Positions 26,401 to 35,321 of a DNA stretch of 38,124 nucleotides are shown piece after piece. The position numbers and the translations under genes were made by a program. The notes beneath the pieces are model-generated. The model did not search any database. It was not told the DNA's origin and worked only from the letters and a program-made list of their open reading frames with translations. The stretch is from positions 1-38,124 of the forward strand of contig JAEEMG010000014.1 in NCBI GenBank assembly GCA_016283095.1. Reading direction: 5' to 3'. The first letter of the stretch is position 1. Each line of letters opens with the position of its first letter. Origin of the DNA: Paludibacteraceae bacterium (lineage in GTDB: Bacteria; Bacteroidota; Bacteroidia; Bacteroidales; Paludibacteraceae).

Positions 26401-26890
26401 GTTTTTCAACGTATGTGAAAGTAGCTGCTGCGCCAAGGAAATCCTCATTGTAGTATTTGGATTCTCCCATAAGCATCCACACGTCATCCATTTTAGGATT
26501 AAATTCCTCCTGAGCATAGAAAGCAGCATAATCAGGATCCTTCATCTTGCCCGGTTTCTTCACAGGCTTTTTTCGCATGGAATGTAGTTTGATGGCAGTC
26601 TGACACTTATCCAAAGCTCTGTTACACTGTGAAAAAGCGGCTCCTTTTGTGGATTTATCACCCACAGGATACATTTTCAGAATCTGTGAATAATCAGGTT
26701 TATAGGCGTTTTCGATATTCTCCTTTCCTTTTTCCAATGATTCCCTACCATTATAGTAGACATTATAACGCGTGGTCATCGCCTGGTAACCACGGGAAAT
26801 AGCTGTATTCTTCTTGTTGGAACAGCCAAGCATCGTCAACACAAAGAGCGACAACGCAGATATATATATTAAAAAGTACTTCTTGTCCAT
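23465..26890 (-). CDS. porW: PorW/SprE-type TPR lipoprotein
   Basis: A 1141-residue lipoprotein with lipobox LGC (C23) and, unlike the S41 lipoproteins, no acidic residues behind it (CSNKKN), suggesting it faces the periplasm. The N-terminal SRGYQAMTTRYNVYYNGRES motif is typical of PorW/SprE. TPR-like helical repeats fill roughly 40-430, more repeats lie in 580-770, and a Lys/Glu/Ala-rich linker spans about 985-1050. PorW/SprE is needed for type IX secretion in P. gingivalis and gliding in Flavobacterium johnsoniae. It is cotranscribed with porX. The core secretion genes (porK, L, M, N) are not in this window, so presence of the full system is unproven. Confidence 0.85.
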   Translation of the reverse strand: MDKKYFLIYISALSLFVLTMLGCSNKKNTAISRGYQAMTTRYNVYYNGRESLEKGKENIENAYKPDYSQILKMYPVGDKSTKGAAFSQCNRALDKCQTAIKLHSMRKKPVKKPGKMKDPDYAAFYAQEEFNPKMDDVWMLMGESKYYNEDFLGAAATFTYVEKHFSVHKDLVVKALIWRARALMEMDWLYEADEILSNISDDDLTFENQDFYAAAMANLRLKQNEKVEALKYLKQAIPSAENRKEKTRFYFIAAQLNQDLGHDDVAYAYYDSVIRKCPDYEMQFNARIRQSEVVSGDMEKSNRIVAKLKKEAKSSKNKDYLDQIYYAIGNIYLTKGDTASAIKNYIISAESSTRNGIEKAVTLMKLGQLYYQKRNYIDAEPCYAEASSILSNDHPDYNEIFTKAKNLTELKQNYEVVHLQDSLLALSEASDAERIAAAQREVDKVKARLQKEQEKREQDSLNARIAGMEIETVVSKNVNSIKGSNWYFYNAQAVSKGKISFKNKWGDRRLEDNWNRKNKQLMMISEEVAINDTANNSQNAPEFEDRGSDSERFANGQDMPELTLGYYLNQIPKTPEAKALALNQVRTSLYNEAVVFDEKIRDYDMAIQTYDEWMRRFGGEKADKDADVLFNSYRVAEKMNDNALAVKYKDELVSKYPNSKYSQVLSDPDYANKLVRMANVEDSIYRATYNAYHASEYMTVLSNADYMQKNYKMSSLMPKFMLLRSLSYGKLGQHDSLKTSLGTLVAEYPKSDVATMAKDILALIEQGNVSSKGTTASLASQREQILLEENIQTGVVDTVGFRYSDKSAYHFYIISQADKVDQNRLLFEVATYNFSKFLVKDYDLKVRPGLVSVSGLDNLDEALWYQKGVKESDGIMNLLKGTDYTLLVISEENSRLIGRGYTLEQYKVFYEKNILNRKQDNKKKINIELIGNDAPAAPVQIKEGDDLNNMSQSKIAPSIKSEAKTEAKQDSKSVNSDEKTTDEKKTEAVKPAETKPEANKVEEKKVDAAPKKELKKYKNLYTLDRTAEHYFALLITRGAVDSEKLMQVLVNANEEWPGGELKVEKTDGKNFTLIVTVGLFENSSVAMDYLKGIVKSDALKQRLQNVSYNSVIISKDNLDALRQSGNLNVYMELFKKGYLGR

Positions 26891-26897
26891 TTGAGCA

Positions 26898-26928
26898 CAA
26901 ATTTACAGTTTAAACGATTAAAATGCAA
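26898..26928 (-). promoter_or_regulatory. porW-porX promoter with almost no leader
   Basis: On the minus strand TTG (26928-26926), a 20-base spacer and TAAATTTG (26905-26898). The start codon is at 26890, so the transcript should begin only a few bases before the ATG, or at it. Confidence 0.7.
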
Positions 26929-26948
26929 ATTTATTGTGTAGATGAAGC

Positions 26949-26993
26949 TAAAAATAAAAGTATAGGCAAGCTCTTACGCACTTGCCTATACTT
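26949..26993 (-). terminator. Intrinsic terminator of the 27045-27719 gene
   Basis: A perfect 13-bp stem (AAGTATAGGCAAG on either strand, 26958-26970 with 26981-26993), followed on the minus strand by TTTTATTTTT. It lies 50 bases after the stop codon. Confidence 0.85.
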
Positions 26994-27044
26994 ATTCTTG
27001 AAATCAGTCTGTTTTTTTTGATATGACAAACAAATCAGACTATA

Positions 27045-27719
27045 TTATTCTCCGTCTTTCTCAAGTTCTATTTCAGATCTTTGTTCAAGCTGACCTGTCA
27101 CTCTGTTCTTTACAAAAGCATATACAGTCTCCTTCTTGGCTGTCTTCGCATCACCCTCATAAACGTACTTAATTTGGTGCTCTATGCCTTCTGTCTTATT
27201 GATGTACAGCAATGTCAACTCATATACATCTGTTCCTTCCTGATGGTTATAAATCACTTTCGACACGTGCATTCCCCAGAACGCTCCGAATGAGTCGAAA
27301 CCCACCAAAGCACCCAACCCAAATGCACCATCTCCTTTATACTTGTTGTGTACACCTAGGAAATCAGCTGCCTGAATCCACTCGTATCTGTTTGGGACCT
27401 GCTGCAAATGAGACACAAAATCGTAAAATGAATTTACAAAATTCTCGCCAGACGAGTAGAACATTCCTGTACGCTTCAAACGATTGTCGTGATTGCTAAA
27501 TCTGTAAACGCCCTCTTCATCTTTTGTTTTCCATGCAAAAGCACAAGAGTCGTCGCTATAGTATGCTATCACACTCTTGTATCTGTAATTACTCTCCTTC
27601 TGTAAAACTAGACTTTTATGCTTCCATTTCTTGTAGGAATCAGGAGTACTACCTTTTGCATTTATGTTAGACATGCCCAAAACTGAAAGCAAGCCTAACA
27701 AACAAAACATTTTCTTCAT
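27045..27719 (-). CDS. Secreted hypothetical protein
   Basis: A 224-residue protein with a signal peptide (MKKMFCLLGLLSVLGMSNIN, cut near NAKG). The frame is open upstream to 27824, but that extension would cover the promoter elements, so the ATG at 27719 is chosen. The mature part contains a small glycine-rich segment GAFGLGALVGFDSFGAFWGM near 140-160 within otherwise polar, strand-rich sequence. I recognise no family. It is monocistronic, with its own terminator. Confidence 0.65.
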   Translation of the reverse strand: MKKMFCLLGLLSVLGMSNINAKGSTPDSYKKWKHKSLVLQKESNYRYKSVIAYYSDDSCAFAWKTKDEEGVYRFSNHDNRLKRTGMFYSSGENFVNSFYDFVSHLQQVPNRYEWIQAADFLGVHNKYKGDGAFGLGALVGFDSFGAFWGMHVSKVIYNHQEGTDVYELTLLYINKTEGIEHQIKYVYEGDAKTAKKETVYAFVKNRVTGQLEQRSEIELEKDGE

Positions 27720-27746
27720 AATGAATTTTTTATTTGAATTTAGACG

Positions 27747-27779
27747 CAAAAATACTAAAACAAAGATAATATATATCAA
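27747..27779 (-). promoter_or_regulatory. Candidate promoter of the 27045-27719 gene
   Basis: On the minus strand TATTTTTG (27754-27747) lies 22 bases from a TTTG ending at 27777. A second -7-like TATCTTTG (27768-27761) overlaps the spacer but has no -33 partner. Spacing is slightly longer than the 20 bases seen elsewhere. Confidence 0.4.
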
Positions 27780-27878
27780 AAAGAGGTTGTTTTTTCTCAC
27801 AAAACAACAGTATCCCCTTTTCATAAATTTTTATAACAAATAGACAAAAAGAGAAAATAAGAAAACAAAATAAAATGT

Positions 27879-27919
27879 AAAAAAGGCTGAAACCTCTAAA
27901 CGGGATTCAGCCTCTTTTT
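27879..27919 (-). terminator. Intrinsic terminator, T-rich on both strands
   Basis: GGCTGAA (27885-27891) pairs with TTCAGCC (27906-27912), flanked by A-run and T-run sequence, with a T-run on the minus strand (27884-27879). It is about 150 bases after the DUF5362-like gene, the only gene reading towards it. The stretch 27920-28071 between them shows nothing else. Confidence 0.6.
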
Positions 27920-28071
27920 GATTATCTCATATTCATACAATAGATCTAAAATACCAACAAACATTTTAGCGGACGAAAAAATCGTAACACTAAAATATAC
28001 ATTCCTAAAATAGACAAACTATTAACGAACACAGAATAAAATAATTGCAGACATATTTTATATATGATATA

Positions 28072-28527
28072 TCAAGCAATTATATTAGCCAAAACAGCAC
28101 AAATAATAGCACCAACAAAAACTATTACATATAGACATAATAAAGTAATCGAAAGAATACCTAAATATCTAAGAACAGAATAATAATTAGATGATGCTTC
28201 TTCAAGAGACATTTGCGAATCAAATGTCAATGCTTCACGTGTATTCTTGATTTGAGCAAAAGTCTTGCTAATTGGATAATAATATACACCGGCCAAAATG
28301 ATATATAAAGTGCCTAAAGCAGCACTAGGAATACCATTAGAAGGCATATCAACAACAAGAAACACAAGCCCCAAAATCACCATAAACACCATACTAATAA
28401 CTCCTAGCACAGCAAAATACTTCAACCACTTCATTGAAGCCAACAAGTCGTTTTTGATTTTTTCTGTAATCAAAAGAGTTTTTTCAGAACTAAAAACAGT
28501 GTTCTCTACAGCCGAAAGATTTTCCAT
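28072..28527 (-). CDS. DUF5362-like small membrane protein
   Basis: A 151-residue integral membrane protein with four hydrophobic segments (about 37-58, 66-86 and a split pair at 118-148) and a cytoplasmic loop SKTFAQIKNTREALTFDSQM between the two helical pairs. The loop pattern, a basic stretch followed by A-L-x-x-D-S-x-x-S-L-E-E-A, resembles DUF5362 proteins of Bacteroidetes; function unknown. A -7 element TATATTTG (28573-28566, minus strand) lies 39 bases before the ATG, with no clearly spaced -33. It is a stand-alone gene. Confidence 0.65.
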   Translation of the reverse strand: MENLSAVENTVFSSEKTLLITEKIKNDLLASMKWLKYFAVLGVISMVFMVILGLVFLVVDMPSNGIPSAALGTLYIILAGVYYYPISKTFAQIKNTREALTFDSQMSLEEASSNYYSVLRYLGILSITLLCLYVIVFVGAIICAVLANIIA

Positions 28528-28825
28528 ATTTTTATAATTTAATTAATATTTCAGAATTCACGAATCAAATATACAAACATTCTCTCTACAAAAAAAAACA
28601 CAAACAGATTTTTCACACCGAAATCAACTTTTTCGTCTCAAAACTGACAATAATTTACAACAAAAAGAAAGGCAAAAACACTAATATTATCCACAATCGT
28701 TAAAAGATATCGAATCGTCATCTTATTTGTTCTTGAAAATGTTTTCGCATTATTGCATGAGGTCAATAACAAAAGGAAAAATATTTTAATCTATTCTTCA
28801 CCAAACTTAATATAAAAAAAGAGAG
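28528..28825. other. AT-rich gene-free stretch
   Basis: Apart from the -7 element of the DUF5362-like gene and a single DnaA-box-like TTATCCACA at 28687-28695, nothing was recognised. There is no ORF, RNA gene or clustered repeat. Confidence 0.4.
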
Positions 28826-28854
28826 AAAAAAGAGACGCACGTCCGTGCGTCTCT
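28826..28854 (-). terminator. leuB operon terminator (GAGACG palindrome)
   Basis: A perfect palindrome AGAGACGCACG-TC-CGTGCGTCTCT (28831-28854) is followed on the minus strand by a T-run. It begins 22 bases after the leuB stop and is the complete form of the element whose halves appear at 2-24 and 4328-4350. Confidence 0.85.
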
Positions 28855-28876
28855 AAAAATATTAATAGACTAAGAA

Positions 28877-29938
28877 TTATGCCTTCTTGATCCAATCTAC
28901 CAACCAATCACCAACTTCCTTAGTACCATACTTAGCACCACCGGCAACCTGGATTTCTGGAGTACGTACGTTCTGATCCAAAGATGCGTCTACTGCCTTA
29001 CGGATCAACTCGCCTTCCTTCTTAAGATCAAAATACTCAAACAACATTGCTACAGAAAGAACCTGTGCAAGTGGGTTTGCGATATTCAAGCCCTTTGCCT
29101 GTGGCCATGAACCGTGGATTGGCTCGAACACTGGAGTGTGCTCACCTGTAGATGCTGATGGAAGAAGACCCATTGAACCTGTGATACAAGAACCCTCATC
29201 TGTAAGGATATCACCGAATGTGTTCTCAGTTACCATAACGTCAAAGAACTTAGGCTCCTGAATCATTCTCATTGCAGCGTTATCAACGTACATGAAGTCA
29301 GTTGTAACATCTGGATAGTTAGGTGCCATCTCCTGAGCAACCTTTCTCCATAGACGTGAAGAAGCAAGAACGTTAGCCTTATCTACAACTGTCACGTGCT
29401 TGTTACGCTTGCGTGCGTAGTCGTAAGCTACCTTCAAGATTCTCTCGATCTCTGGACGTGTATATGCGTTTGTATCGTAAGCCTTCTCGTCGTCCTGATA
29501 CTTCTCACCGAAGTACATACCACCAGTCAACTCACGGATACAGATGAAATCAGCTCCCTTTACAAGCTCATCCTTCAATGGTGACTTGTGTACAAGGCAG
29601 TCGAATGTCTGTACTGGACGGATGTTTGCGAACAAACCAAGTTTCTTTCTCATTGCAAGAAGACCCTGCTCTGGACGTACCTTTGCTGATGGGTTGTTGT
29701 CGAACTTAGGATCACCTACTGCAGAGAATAGAACTGCGTCTGCAGCCATACACTTCTTGAATGTATCCTCTGGGAATGGATCACCAACTTCGTCGATTGC
29801 ATGAGCTCCACAAATAGCATACTCATAGCTTACTTTGTGTCCGAACTTCTCACATACAGCAGACATCACATCAACACCTACTGCTGAAATCTCTGGTCCA
29901 ATGCCGTCTCCAGCAAGGACTGCTATCTTTAATTCCAT
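28877..29938 (-). CDS. leuB: 3-isopropylmalate dehydrogenase
   Basis: A 353-residue NAD-dependent oxidative decarboxylase of the isopropylmalate/isocitrate dehydrogenase family, converting 3-isopropylmalate to 4-methyl-2-oxopentanoate. With citramalate synthase in the same operon it probably also handles 3-methylmalate on the way to 2-oxobutyrate. Seen: GDGIGPE (10-16), [13 protein letters not shown], the VDNAAMRM substrate-loop motif, [14 protein letters not shown] and [21 protein letters not shown]. Length is standard. It is the last gene of the leu operon, 64 bases after cimA, and ends at the palindrome terminator. Confidence 0.95.
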   Translation of the reverse strand: MELKIAVLAGDGIGPEISAVGVDVMSAVCEKFGHKVSYEYAICGAHAIDEVGDPFPEDTFKKCMAADAVLFSAVGDPKFDNNPSAKVRPEQGLLAMRKKLGLFANIRPVQTFDCLVHKSPLKDELVKGADFICIRELTGGMYFGEKYQDDEKAYDTNAYTRPEIERILKVAYDYARKRNKHVTVVDKANVLASSRLWRKVAQEMAPNYPDVTTDFMYVDNAAMRMIQEPKFFDVMVTENTFGDILTDEGSCITGSMGLLPSASTGEHTPVFEPIHGSWPQAKGLNIANPLAQVLSVAMLFEYFDLKKEGELIRKAVDASLDQNVRTPEIQVAGGAKYGTKEVGDWLVDWIKKA

Positions 29939-30002
29939 ATTCTGTTTTATTATTTAATTCAATTTGTATAGACGGGAATAACTCCATCCAAATTCTAAAC
30001 TT

Positions 30003-31514
30003 TTACATTGTTTCGATCAAGTTAAGCATCTTGACTGTCGCTTTGATCGCCGCCTCTGTCTGGTCGGCATCCAAACCATGAGTCTTGAACACTTTATTCT
30101 TGAACTTCCAAGTAATGGTGTTGTGAACCAATGCGTCAGTGTTTCCACCAGGAGGGATGACAACCGAATAGTCTAGCAATTCCGGCGTCTCCTTACCCAA
30201 CTCTTTATACACTTTCCAAAGTGCTTTAGAGAATGCATCATACTGACCGTCTCCAGCTTCTGTCTGTTGGTATCTCTTACCATCAATCTCAATCAATATA
30301 GTTGCGACCGGACGAAGATTGTGAGTCAAGTTCAAAGCATAATTGACAACCTTGATTGTCTGCTTCACTTCTCCATGTCCAAGCACATCCTTGATGATGA
30401 ATGGAAGATCCTCAGGAGTCACAAGCTGTTTCTTGTCTCCAAGCTCGATAATTCTCTGAGTCACCTTCAGCATCGACTTTTCATCCAACTCTATACCCAA
30501 TGTCTCAAGATTCTTGCGGATATTAGCCTTACCGGATGTCTTACCAAGTGCATATTCACGCTTTCTTCCGAATCTTTCCGGACGTAAGTCGTTGCAATAC
30601 AGATTGTTTTTCTGATCTCCGTCGGCATGCACACCAGCTACCTGCGTGAAGACATTGTCTCCAATAATCGGCTTGTTGGCTGGAATACGTACTCCCGAAT
30701 AGGTCTCCACAAGTTTTGAGCCATCATACATCTTCTGCTCGTTGATCTTTGTCTTGATGCCAAGTTGGTCGTGAAGTACGGCCAAAACACTCGTAAGTGG
30801 AGCATTTCCTGCACGTTCTCCAAGTCCATTTATTGTAGTGTGGATACCACTGATTCCAGAATTCACAGCAGCAAACACATTGGATACAGCAAGATCATAA
30901 TCATTATGGGCATGGAAATCGAACTTCAGATTTGGATATCTTTTCACCATCTGAGTGCAGAAATCAGCAGTCAAAAGCGGATTAAGTATACCCAAAGTGT
31001 CTGGAAGCATAAATCTGTTCACTCCCTCACCACACAATGCGTCGACCATATCAAACACATAAGAAGGGGAATTTTTCATTCCGTTGCTCCAATCCTCCAA
31101 ATATAGGTTGACGGAGATATTCTTCTTATGAGCCAAATCAATAGCTCGTTTGATATCATCGATATGAGCCTGAGGAGTCTTTCTCAACTGTTCAGTGACA
31201 TGGCGCAATGAACCTTTAGTAAGAAGGTTGATCACCTTTCCACCGACACTTTCAATCCAATTGAGGGATGTTTCTCCGTCGACGAAGCCCAAAACTTCAA
31301 TTTTCGGAAGAAAGCCAGCCTTGTCAGCCCATTCTGTGATTTTCTTCACAGTCTGAAGCTCTCCTTCCGACACTCTTGCTGAAGCGATTTCTATTCTGTC
31401 AACACCTAATTCAGAGAGCAAGAATTTGGCAATACCGAGTTTTTCCTGTTGAGAGAAAGAGACACCAGATGTCTGTTCTCCATCTCTCAATGTTGTATCC
31501 ATTATTTCGATCAT
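30003..31514 (-). CDS. cimA: (R)-citramalate synthase, LeuA-like
   Basis: A 503-residue member of the LeuA/CimA/homocitrate-synthase family. The TIM-barrel has [15 protein letters not shown] (6-20, catalytic Arg10 and metal-binding Asp11) and the metal site HAHND (H201, H203). The C-terminal regulatory domain ends with IPPGGNTDALV near 454. Stretches such as EIASARVSEGELQTV, VYLEDWSNG-type NLYLEDWSNG, HNDYDLAV and RPERFGRKREYALGK closely resemble the characterised Leptospira citramalate synthase as I recall it, rather than classical LeuA. The expected reaction is pyruvate + acetyl-CoA to citramalate, the threonine-independent route to isoleucine. An isopropylmalate synthase activity cannot be excluded. 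It begins 21 bases after leuCD. Confidence 0.8.
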   Translation of the reverse strand: MIEIMDTTLRDGEQTSGVSFSQQEKLGIAKFLLSELGVDRIEIASARVSEGELQTVKKITEWADKAGFLPKIEVLGFVDGETSLNWIESVGGKVINLLTKGSLRHVTEQLRKTPQAHIDDIKRAIDLAHKKNISVNLYLEDWSNGMKNSPSYVFDMVDALCGEGVNRFMLPDTLGILNPLLTADFCTQMVKRYPNLKFDFHAHNDYDLAVSNVFAAVNSGISGIHTTINGLGERAGNAPLTSVLAVLHDQLGIKTKINEQKMYDGSKLVETYSGVRIPANKPIIGDNVFTQVAGVHADGDQKNNLYCNDLRPERFGRKREYALGKTSGKANIRKNLETLGIELDEKSMLKVTQRIIELGDKKQLVTPEDLPFIIKDVLGHGEVKQTIKVVNYALNLTHNLRPVATILIEIDGKRYQQTEAGDGQYDAFSKALWKVYKELGKETPELLDYSVVIPPGGNTDALVHNTITWKFKNKVFKTHGLDADQTEAAIKATVKMLNLIETM

Positions 31515-31535
31515 ATCCTCACTCTCAAATTTGGA

Positions 31536-33656
31536 TTATTTTTTAGACTCGTAAGCCTCAATTTTATCCTTGTTAGACAACAAATAATCAATATCATCAT
31601 AACCGTTCAACAAGCAATACTTCTTGTAGCCATTGATATCGAATTTCTCAGAGTGTCCTGTAGCCTCATTAGTCACAGTCTGATTTGGAACATCAACAGT
31701 AACAATAGTGTTAGGATCCTTGTCGATTGAAGCAAGAAGCTCCTGACGGAAATCCTCACTTACAATAACTGGCAATACGAAGCAGTTAAGAAGGTTGTTA
31801 CGGTGGATATCAGCGAAAGATGAGCTGATAACAACACGTATTCCATAACCTGCGATTGCCCATGCAGCGTGCTCACGGCTTGAACCAGAACCCCAGTTCT
31901 TACCACCGATGATAATTTCACGCTTGCCCTCAGCAGGAGTCTCGTTGAATGGAGCGATATTCATCACGAAATCAGCAACTGGCTTATTGTTTGCATCGAA
32001 GCGGATATCATGCATGAAAGCATCACCATAGAACTTAGGATCACGTGTTGTGAACGCCAAGTAACGAGCTGGGATGATATTATCTGTATTGTTGTTATCG
32101 ATATTGATTGGCAAGCAAGTAGACTTAACTACGTTGAATGCTTTGTGTACAGACTTAGCTCCATCAGCAGCCTGTGCACCTGCTGTAGCACCGAATGCGC
32201 AGTTAGGACAATCCTGTGGTTTAGAATCCACTACCTTAGTCACCTCAGCAGCCTTGATAGGTGAAGACTGAAGTGTACGTGGGTCTGTAACGACACCAGT
32301 AATTGCGCTGGCAGCCACTGTAAGTGGAGAAGCCAAGATTGTACGTGCGCCAGGACCCTGACGACCTACGAAGTTACGGTTACTTGTTGAGATTGAAAGT
32401 TTACCTGCTGGCACCTTGTCTGGGTTCATAGCCAAACATGATGAACAAGATGGCAAACGAAGTTCGAATCCAGCATCCTTAAGGATCTTATCGATTCCCT
32501 CCTCGATAATCTGCTGACGAACCAACCATGAACCAGGAACCAACCAAGCAACTACATTAGGAGCCTTCTTCTTTCCCTTAACAATTGAAGCGAAAGCACG
32601 GAAGTCTTCGATACGACCGTTTGTACAAGCTCCAAGGAAACAGTAGTCAACAGGAATTCCCTCTAGTTTCTGTCCTGGCTTGAACTGCATATAGTCAAGC
32701 TGAGCCTTCAACTGAGCAGCATCAGCCTCACTCATTCCGTCGTATGTTGGAATAGTACCGTCGATTGCGATACCTGCACCTGGGTTTGTACCGAAAGTGA
32801 TACGAGGCTTGATATCCTCTGCCTTGAATGTCAACTCTTTGTCGAACACAGCATTGTCGTCGCTCTTCAACTGACGCCACTTAGCGACAGCTGCATCCCA
32901 CTCAGCACCCTTAGGAGCGTACTCACGATCCTTTAGGTAAGCGAAAGTGATCTCGTCTGGAGCGATAAGACCAGCACGTGAACCCATCTCAATAGAAAGG
33001 TTAGATAGAGTCAAACGACCCTCCATGCTCATATTGCGGATAGCAGAACCTGCGTACTCAACAGCATAACCAGTAGCACCAGATGTTGTAACCTGGGCCA
33101 TGATGTATAGAGCGACGTCCTTTGCAGTGACACCTGGCTGAAGCTCGCCCTCAATGTTGATACGCATTGTCTTTGGCTTGCTCTGTAGAATACACTGTGA
33201 AGCTAGTACCTGAGCGACCTCAGAAGTACCGATACCCATTGCGATAGCACCGACAGCACCGTGAGTAGATGTATGAGAGTCACCACATACGATTGTCATA
33301 CCTGGCAATGAAAGACCTTTCTCTGGACCAACAACATGGATGATACCATTGTCCTTAGTACCCATAGCGAAATGCTTGATACCGAATGCAGCACAGTTAG
33401 ACGAAAGAGTATCAACCTGCTTGCAACCGATTGGATCGCTGATCTCCTTCTGCTGATCAGAAGGTGTGTTATGGTCTGGCATTGCTACAACATGGTCAGG
33501 ACGGAAAGCCTTGATTCCCTTGTCACGCAATGTATCAAATGCCTGAGGTGAAGTTACCTCGTGGCAGTAAAGACGATCAATGTACAATTGAGTTGGGCCA
33601 TCCTGCACATTCTGCACAACATGAGAATCCCAAATCTTGTCAAATAGTGTATTCAT
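31536..33656 (-). CDS. leuCD: Fused 3-isopropylmalate dehydratase, LeuC-LeuD
   Basis: A 706-residue single chain combining the large and small subunits that are normally separate in bacteria (about 466 and 200 residues). The LeuC part (about 1-460) has [14 protein letters not shown], the cluster cysteine C344 in LGACTNGR and C404/C407 in CSSCLAMNP, and [21 protein letters not shown] linker of about 45 residues (461-505) contains a C-P-N-C pair. The LeuD part (about 506-706) has [12 protein letters not shown] and [13 protein letters not shown]. It isomerises 2- to 3-isopropylmalate and probably citramalate. The frame is continuous, with no internal stop. It begins 26 bases after leuA. Confidence 0.92.
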   Translation of the reverse strand: MNTLFDKIWDSHVVQNVQDGPTQLYIDRLYCHEVTSPQAFDTLRDKGIKAFRPDHVVAMPDHNTPSDQQKEISDPIGCKQVDTLSSNCAAFGIKHFAMGTKDNGIIHVVGPEKGLSLPGMTIVCGDSHTSTHGAVGAIAMGIGTSEVAQVLASQCILQSKPKTMRINIEGELQPGVTAKDVALYIMAQVTTSGATGYAVEYAGSAIRNMSMEGRLTLSNLSIEMGSRAGLIAPDEITFAYLKDREYAPKGAEWDAAVAKWRQLKSDDNAVFDKELTFKAEDIKPRITFGTNPGAGIAIDGTIPTYDGMSEADAAQLKAQLDYMQFKPGQKLEGIPVDYCFLGACTNGRIEDFRAFASIVKGKKKAPNVVAWLVPGSWLVRQQIIEEGIDKILKDAGFELRLPSCSSCLAMNPDKVPAGKLSISTSNRNFVGRQGPGARTILASPLTVAASAITGVVTDPRTLQSSPIKAAEVTKVVDSKPQDCPNCAFGATAGAQAADGAKSVHKAFNVVKSTCLPINIDNNNTDNIIPARYLAFTTRDPKFYGDAFMHDIRFDANNKPVADFVMNIAPFNETPAEGKREIIIGGKNWGSGSSREHAAWAIAGYGIRVVISSSFADIHRNNLLNCFVLPVIVSEDFRQELLASIDKDPNTIVTVDVPNQTVTNEATGHSEKFDINGYKKYCLLNGYDDIDYLLSNKDKIEAYESKK

Positions 33657-33682
33657 AATTTTGCTTTTTCTTCTTTAAAGTC

Positions 33683-35179
33683 TTAGTTCTTGAATTTGTT
33701 TATAGCATCGATATACGCATCAATTGTAGCTGACACGATATCTGTATTAGCCGCGAAACCATAATAGATCACGCCCTCTGTCTCAACCTGCACATGTACC
33801 TTACATGCATCGTCAGATCCACGTGTGATGGCCTGGATCAAAAGCTCTTTAAGCTCCATCTTTCTGTCGATGATCTTCTTTAGAGCCTTGACAGCAGCGT
33901 CGACAGGACCGTTTCCTGAAGCAGTAGCCTCAAACTTCTCACCGGCGATGTTCAAACCGATAATTGCGACTGGAGTGACACCGACTCCTGATGTAGTCTG
34001 CAAATACTCAAGTTTAATATGATGAGCACTTGTACGCTCCTGTCCAGCAAGCATCAACAAATCGTCGTCGCAGATCTCCTTCTTCTGGTCAGCCAAACGA
34101 AGGAATGCCTCGTAGATAGTGTTAAGCTTATCGCCATCCACCTCAACACCAAGAACACTTAATCTGTGACGTACAGCCGCACGACCACTTCTTGCAGTCA
34201 ATACGATTGCATTGTCGTCGATACCTACATCCTTAGGATTCATGATCTCGTAAGTCTGAAGATTCTTCAACACACCATCCTGGTGGATACCAGATGAGTG
34301 AGCGAACGCATTCTTACCAACGATAGCCTTATTAGGCTGAACTGGCATATTCATCAAGTTAGAGACTAATCTTGAAGTAGACGCGATTTTCTGAGTGTTG
34401 ATGTTTGTATCGATGCCAAGGTGTTTGTGACACTTTAAGATCATAGCAACCTCTTCAAGAGAAGTGTTGCCGGCACGCTCACCGATTCCGTTGATTGTAA
34501 CCTCAACCTGACGGACACCGTTCATCACACCAGAGATAGTGTTGGCAGTCGCCATACCTAAGTCGTTATGACAGTGGCTTGAGATGATTGCCTTATCAAT
34601 TCCGTCGACGTGATCGAAAAGATACTTGATCTTCTCTCCATATTCAACAGGCAAGCAATAACCAGTTGTATCAGGAATATTCACTACAGTAGCACCAGCC
34701 TTGATGACAGCCTCTACGACACGAGCCAAATACTCATTGTCTGTACGACCAGCGTCTTCACAATAGAATTCAACATCATCCACAAATCTGCGGGCATACT
34801 TAACAGCAGCTACTGCACGTTCAAGGATCTCCTCAGGAGTGGAATTGAATTTATATTTGATATGGCTTTCACTTGTTCCTATACCAGTGTGAATACGCTT
34901 TCTCTTGGCATACTGGAGGGCTTCCGCAGCTACGTCAATATCCTTCTGAACACTACGAGTCAGGGCACAGATAGTAGGCCATGTAACAGCCTTTGATATC
35001 TCTACTACTGAATTAAAGTCTCCTGGACTTGAGATTGGGAATCCTGCCTCAATCACATCCACGCCAAGCGTCTCAAGAGCCTTAGCAACCTGTATCTTCT
35101 CAATTGTATTCAACTGACATCCAGGCACTTGCTCTCCATCACGCAAAGTGGTATCAAAAACGTATAATCTATCTGCCAT
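33683..35179 (-). CDS. leuA: 2-isopropylmalate synthase
   Basis: A 498-residue enzyme joining 2-oxoisovalerate and acetyl-CoA, the committed step of leucine synthesis. The TIM barrel shows [10 protein letters not shown] (8-17) and the metal-binding [14 protein letters not shown] (H202, H204), then [15 protein letters not shown] and [11 protein letters not shown]-terminal regulatory domain (about 370-498), which in the family binds leucine for feedback inhibition, is complete ([12 protein letters not shown] near 427-438). It is the first structural gene of the operon, preceded by a 220-base leader containing a candidate attenuator. Confidence 0.95.
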   Translation of the reverse strand: MADRLYVFDTTLRDGEQVPGCQLNTIEKIQVAKALETLGVDVIEAGFPISSPGDFNSVVEISKAVTWPTICALTRSVQKDIDVAAEALQYAKRKRIHTGIGTSESHIKYKFNSTPEEILERAVAAVKYARRFVDDVEFYCEDAGRTDNEYLARVVEAVIKAGATVVNIPDTTGYCLPVEYGEKIKYLFDHVDGIDKAIISSHCHNDLGMATANTISGVMNGVRQVEVTINGIGERAGNTSLEEVAMILKCHKHLGIDTNINTQKIASTSRLVSNLMNMPVQPNKAIVGKNAFAHSSGIHQDGVLKNLQTYEIMNPKDVGIDDNAIVLTARSGRAAVRHRLSVLGVEVDGDKLNTIYEAFLRLADQKKEICDDDLLMLAGQERTSAHHIKLEYLQTTSGVGVTPVAIIGLNIAGEKFEATASGNGPVDAAVKALKKIIDRKMELKELLIQAITRGSDDACKVHVQVETEGVIYYGFAANTDIVSATIDAYIDAINKFKN

Positions 35180-35208
35180 AAAAATAAATTTTTAGCGTTG
35201 TTTCACAA

Positions 35209-35256
35209 TAAAAATAAAAAGAGCCTTTTCACATCTTTATTGAAGTGAGAAAGCTC
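35209..35256 (-). terminator. Attenuator terminator in the leu leader
   Basis: On the minus strand GAGCTTTCTCAC (35256-35245) pairs with GTGAAAAGGCTC (35232-35221): 12 positions with one mismatch and one G-U. A T-rich tract (TTTTTATTTTT) follows immediately. It lies about 30 bases before the leuA start and downstream of the only promoter seen, so it must be bypassed for leuA expression. The bases 35250-35244 (TCTCACT) can instead pair with AGTGAGA at 35303-35297, right after the leader ORF, which would break the terminator. Confidence 0.8.
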
Positions 35257-35296
35257 AATCGTTGTCTTATATAAAAATAATCTCGACCACACACAA

Positions 35297-35321
35297 TCTC
35301 ACTGCATCATCCTATGAGCAG
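35297..35321 (-). promoter_or_regulatory. Pause/antiterminator segment of the leu leader
   Basis: On the minus strand CTGCTCAT (35321-35314, inside the Leu-Leu-Ile codons) can pair with ATGATGCAG (35310-35302) with one bulged base, a 1:2-type hairpin. AGTGAGA (35303-35297) is fully complementary to the 5' arm of the terminator. The order leader codons, 1:2 hairpin, 2:3 antiterminator and 3:4 terminator is that of a classical ribosome-mediated attenuator. Pairings were found by eye; energies were not computed. Confidence 0.6.

Noticed and set aside
28687-28695. Perfect DnaA box TTATCCACA
   Set aside because: It is a single box. No cluster, AT-rich unwinding repeats or dnaA gene was found nearby, so an origin is not supported.
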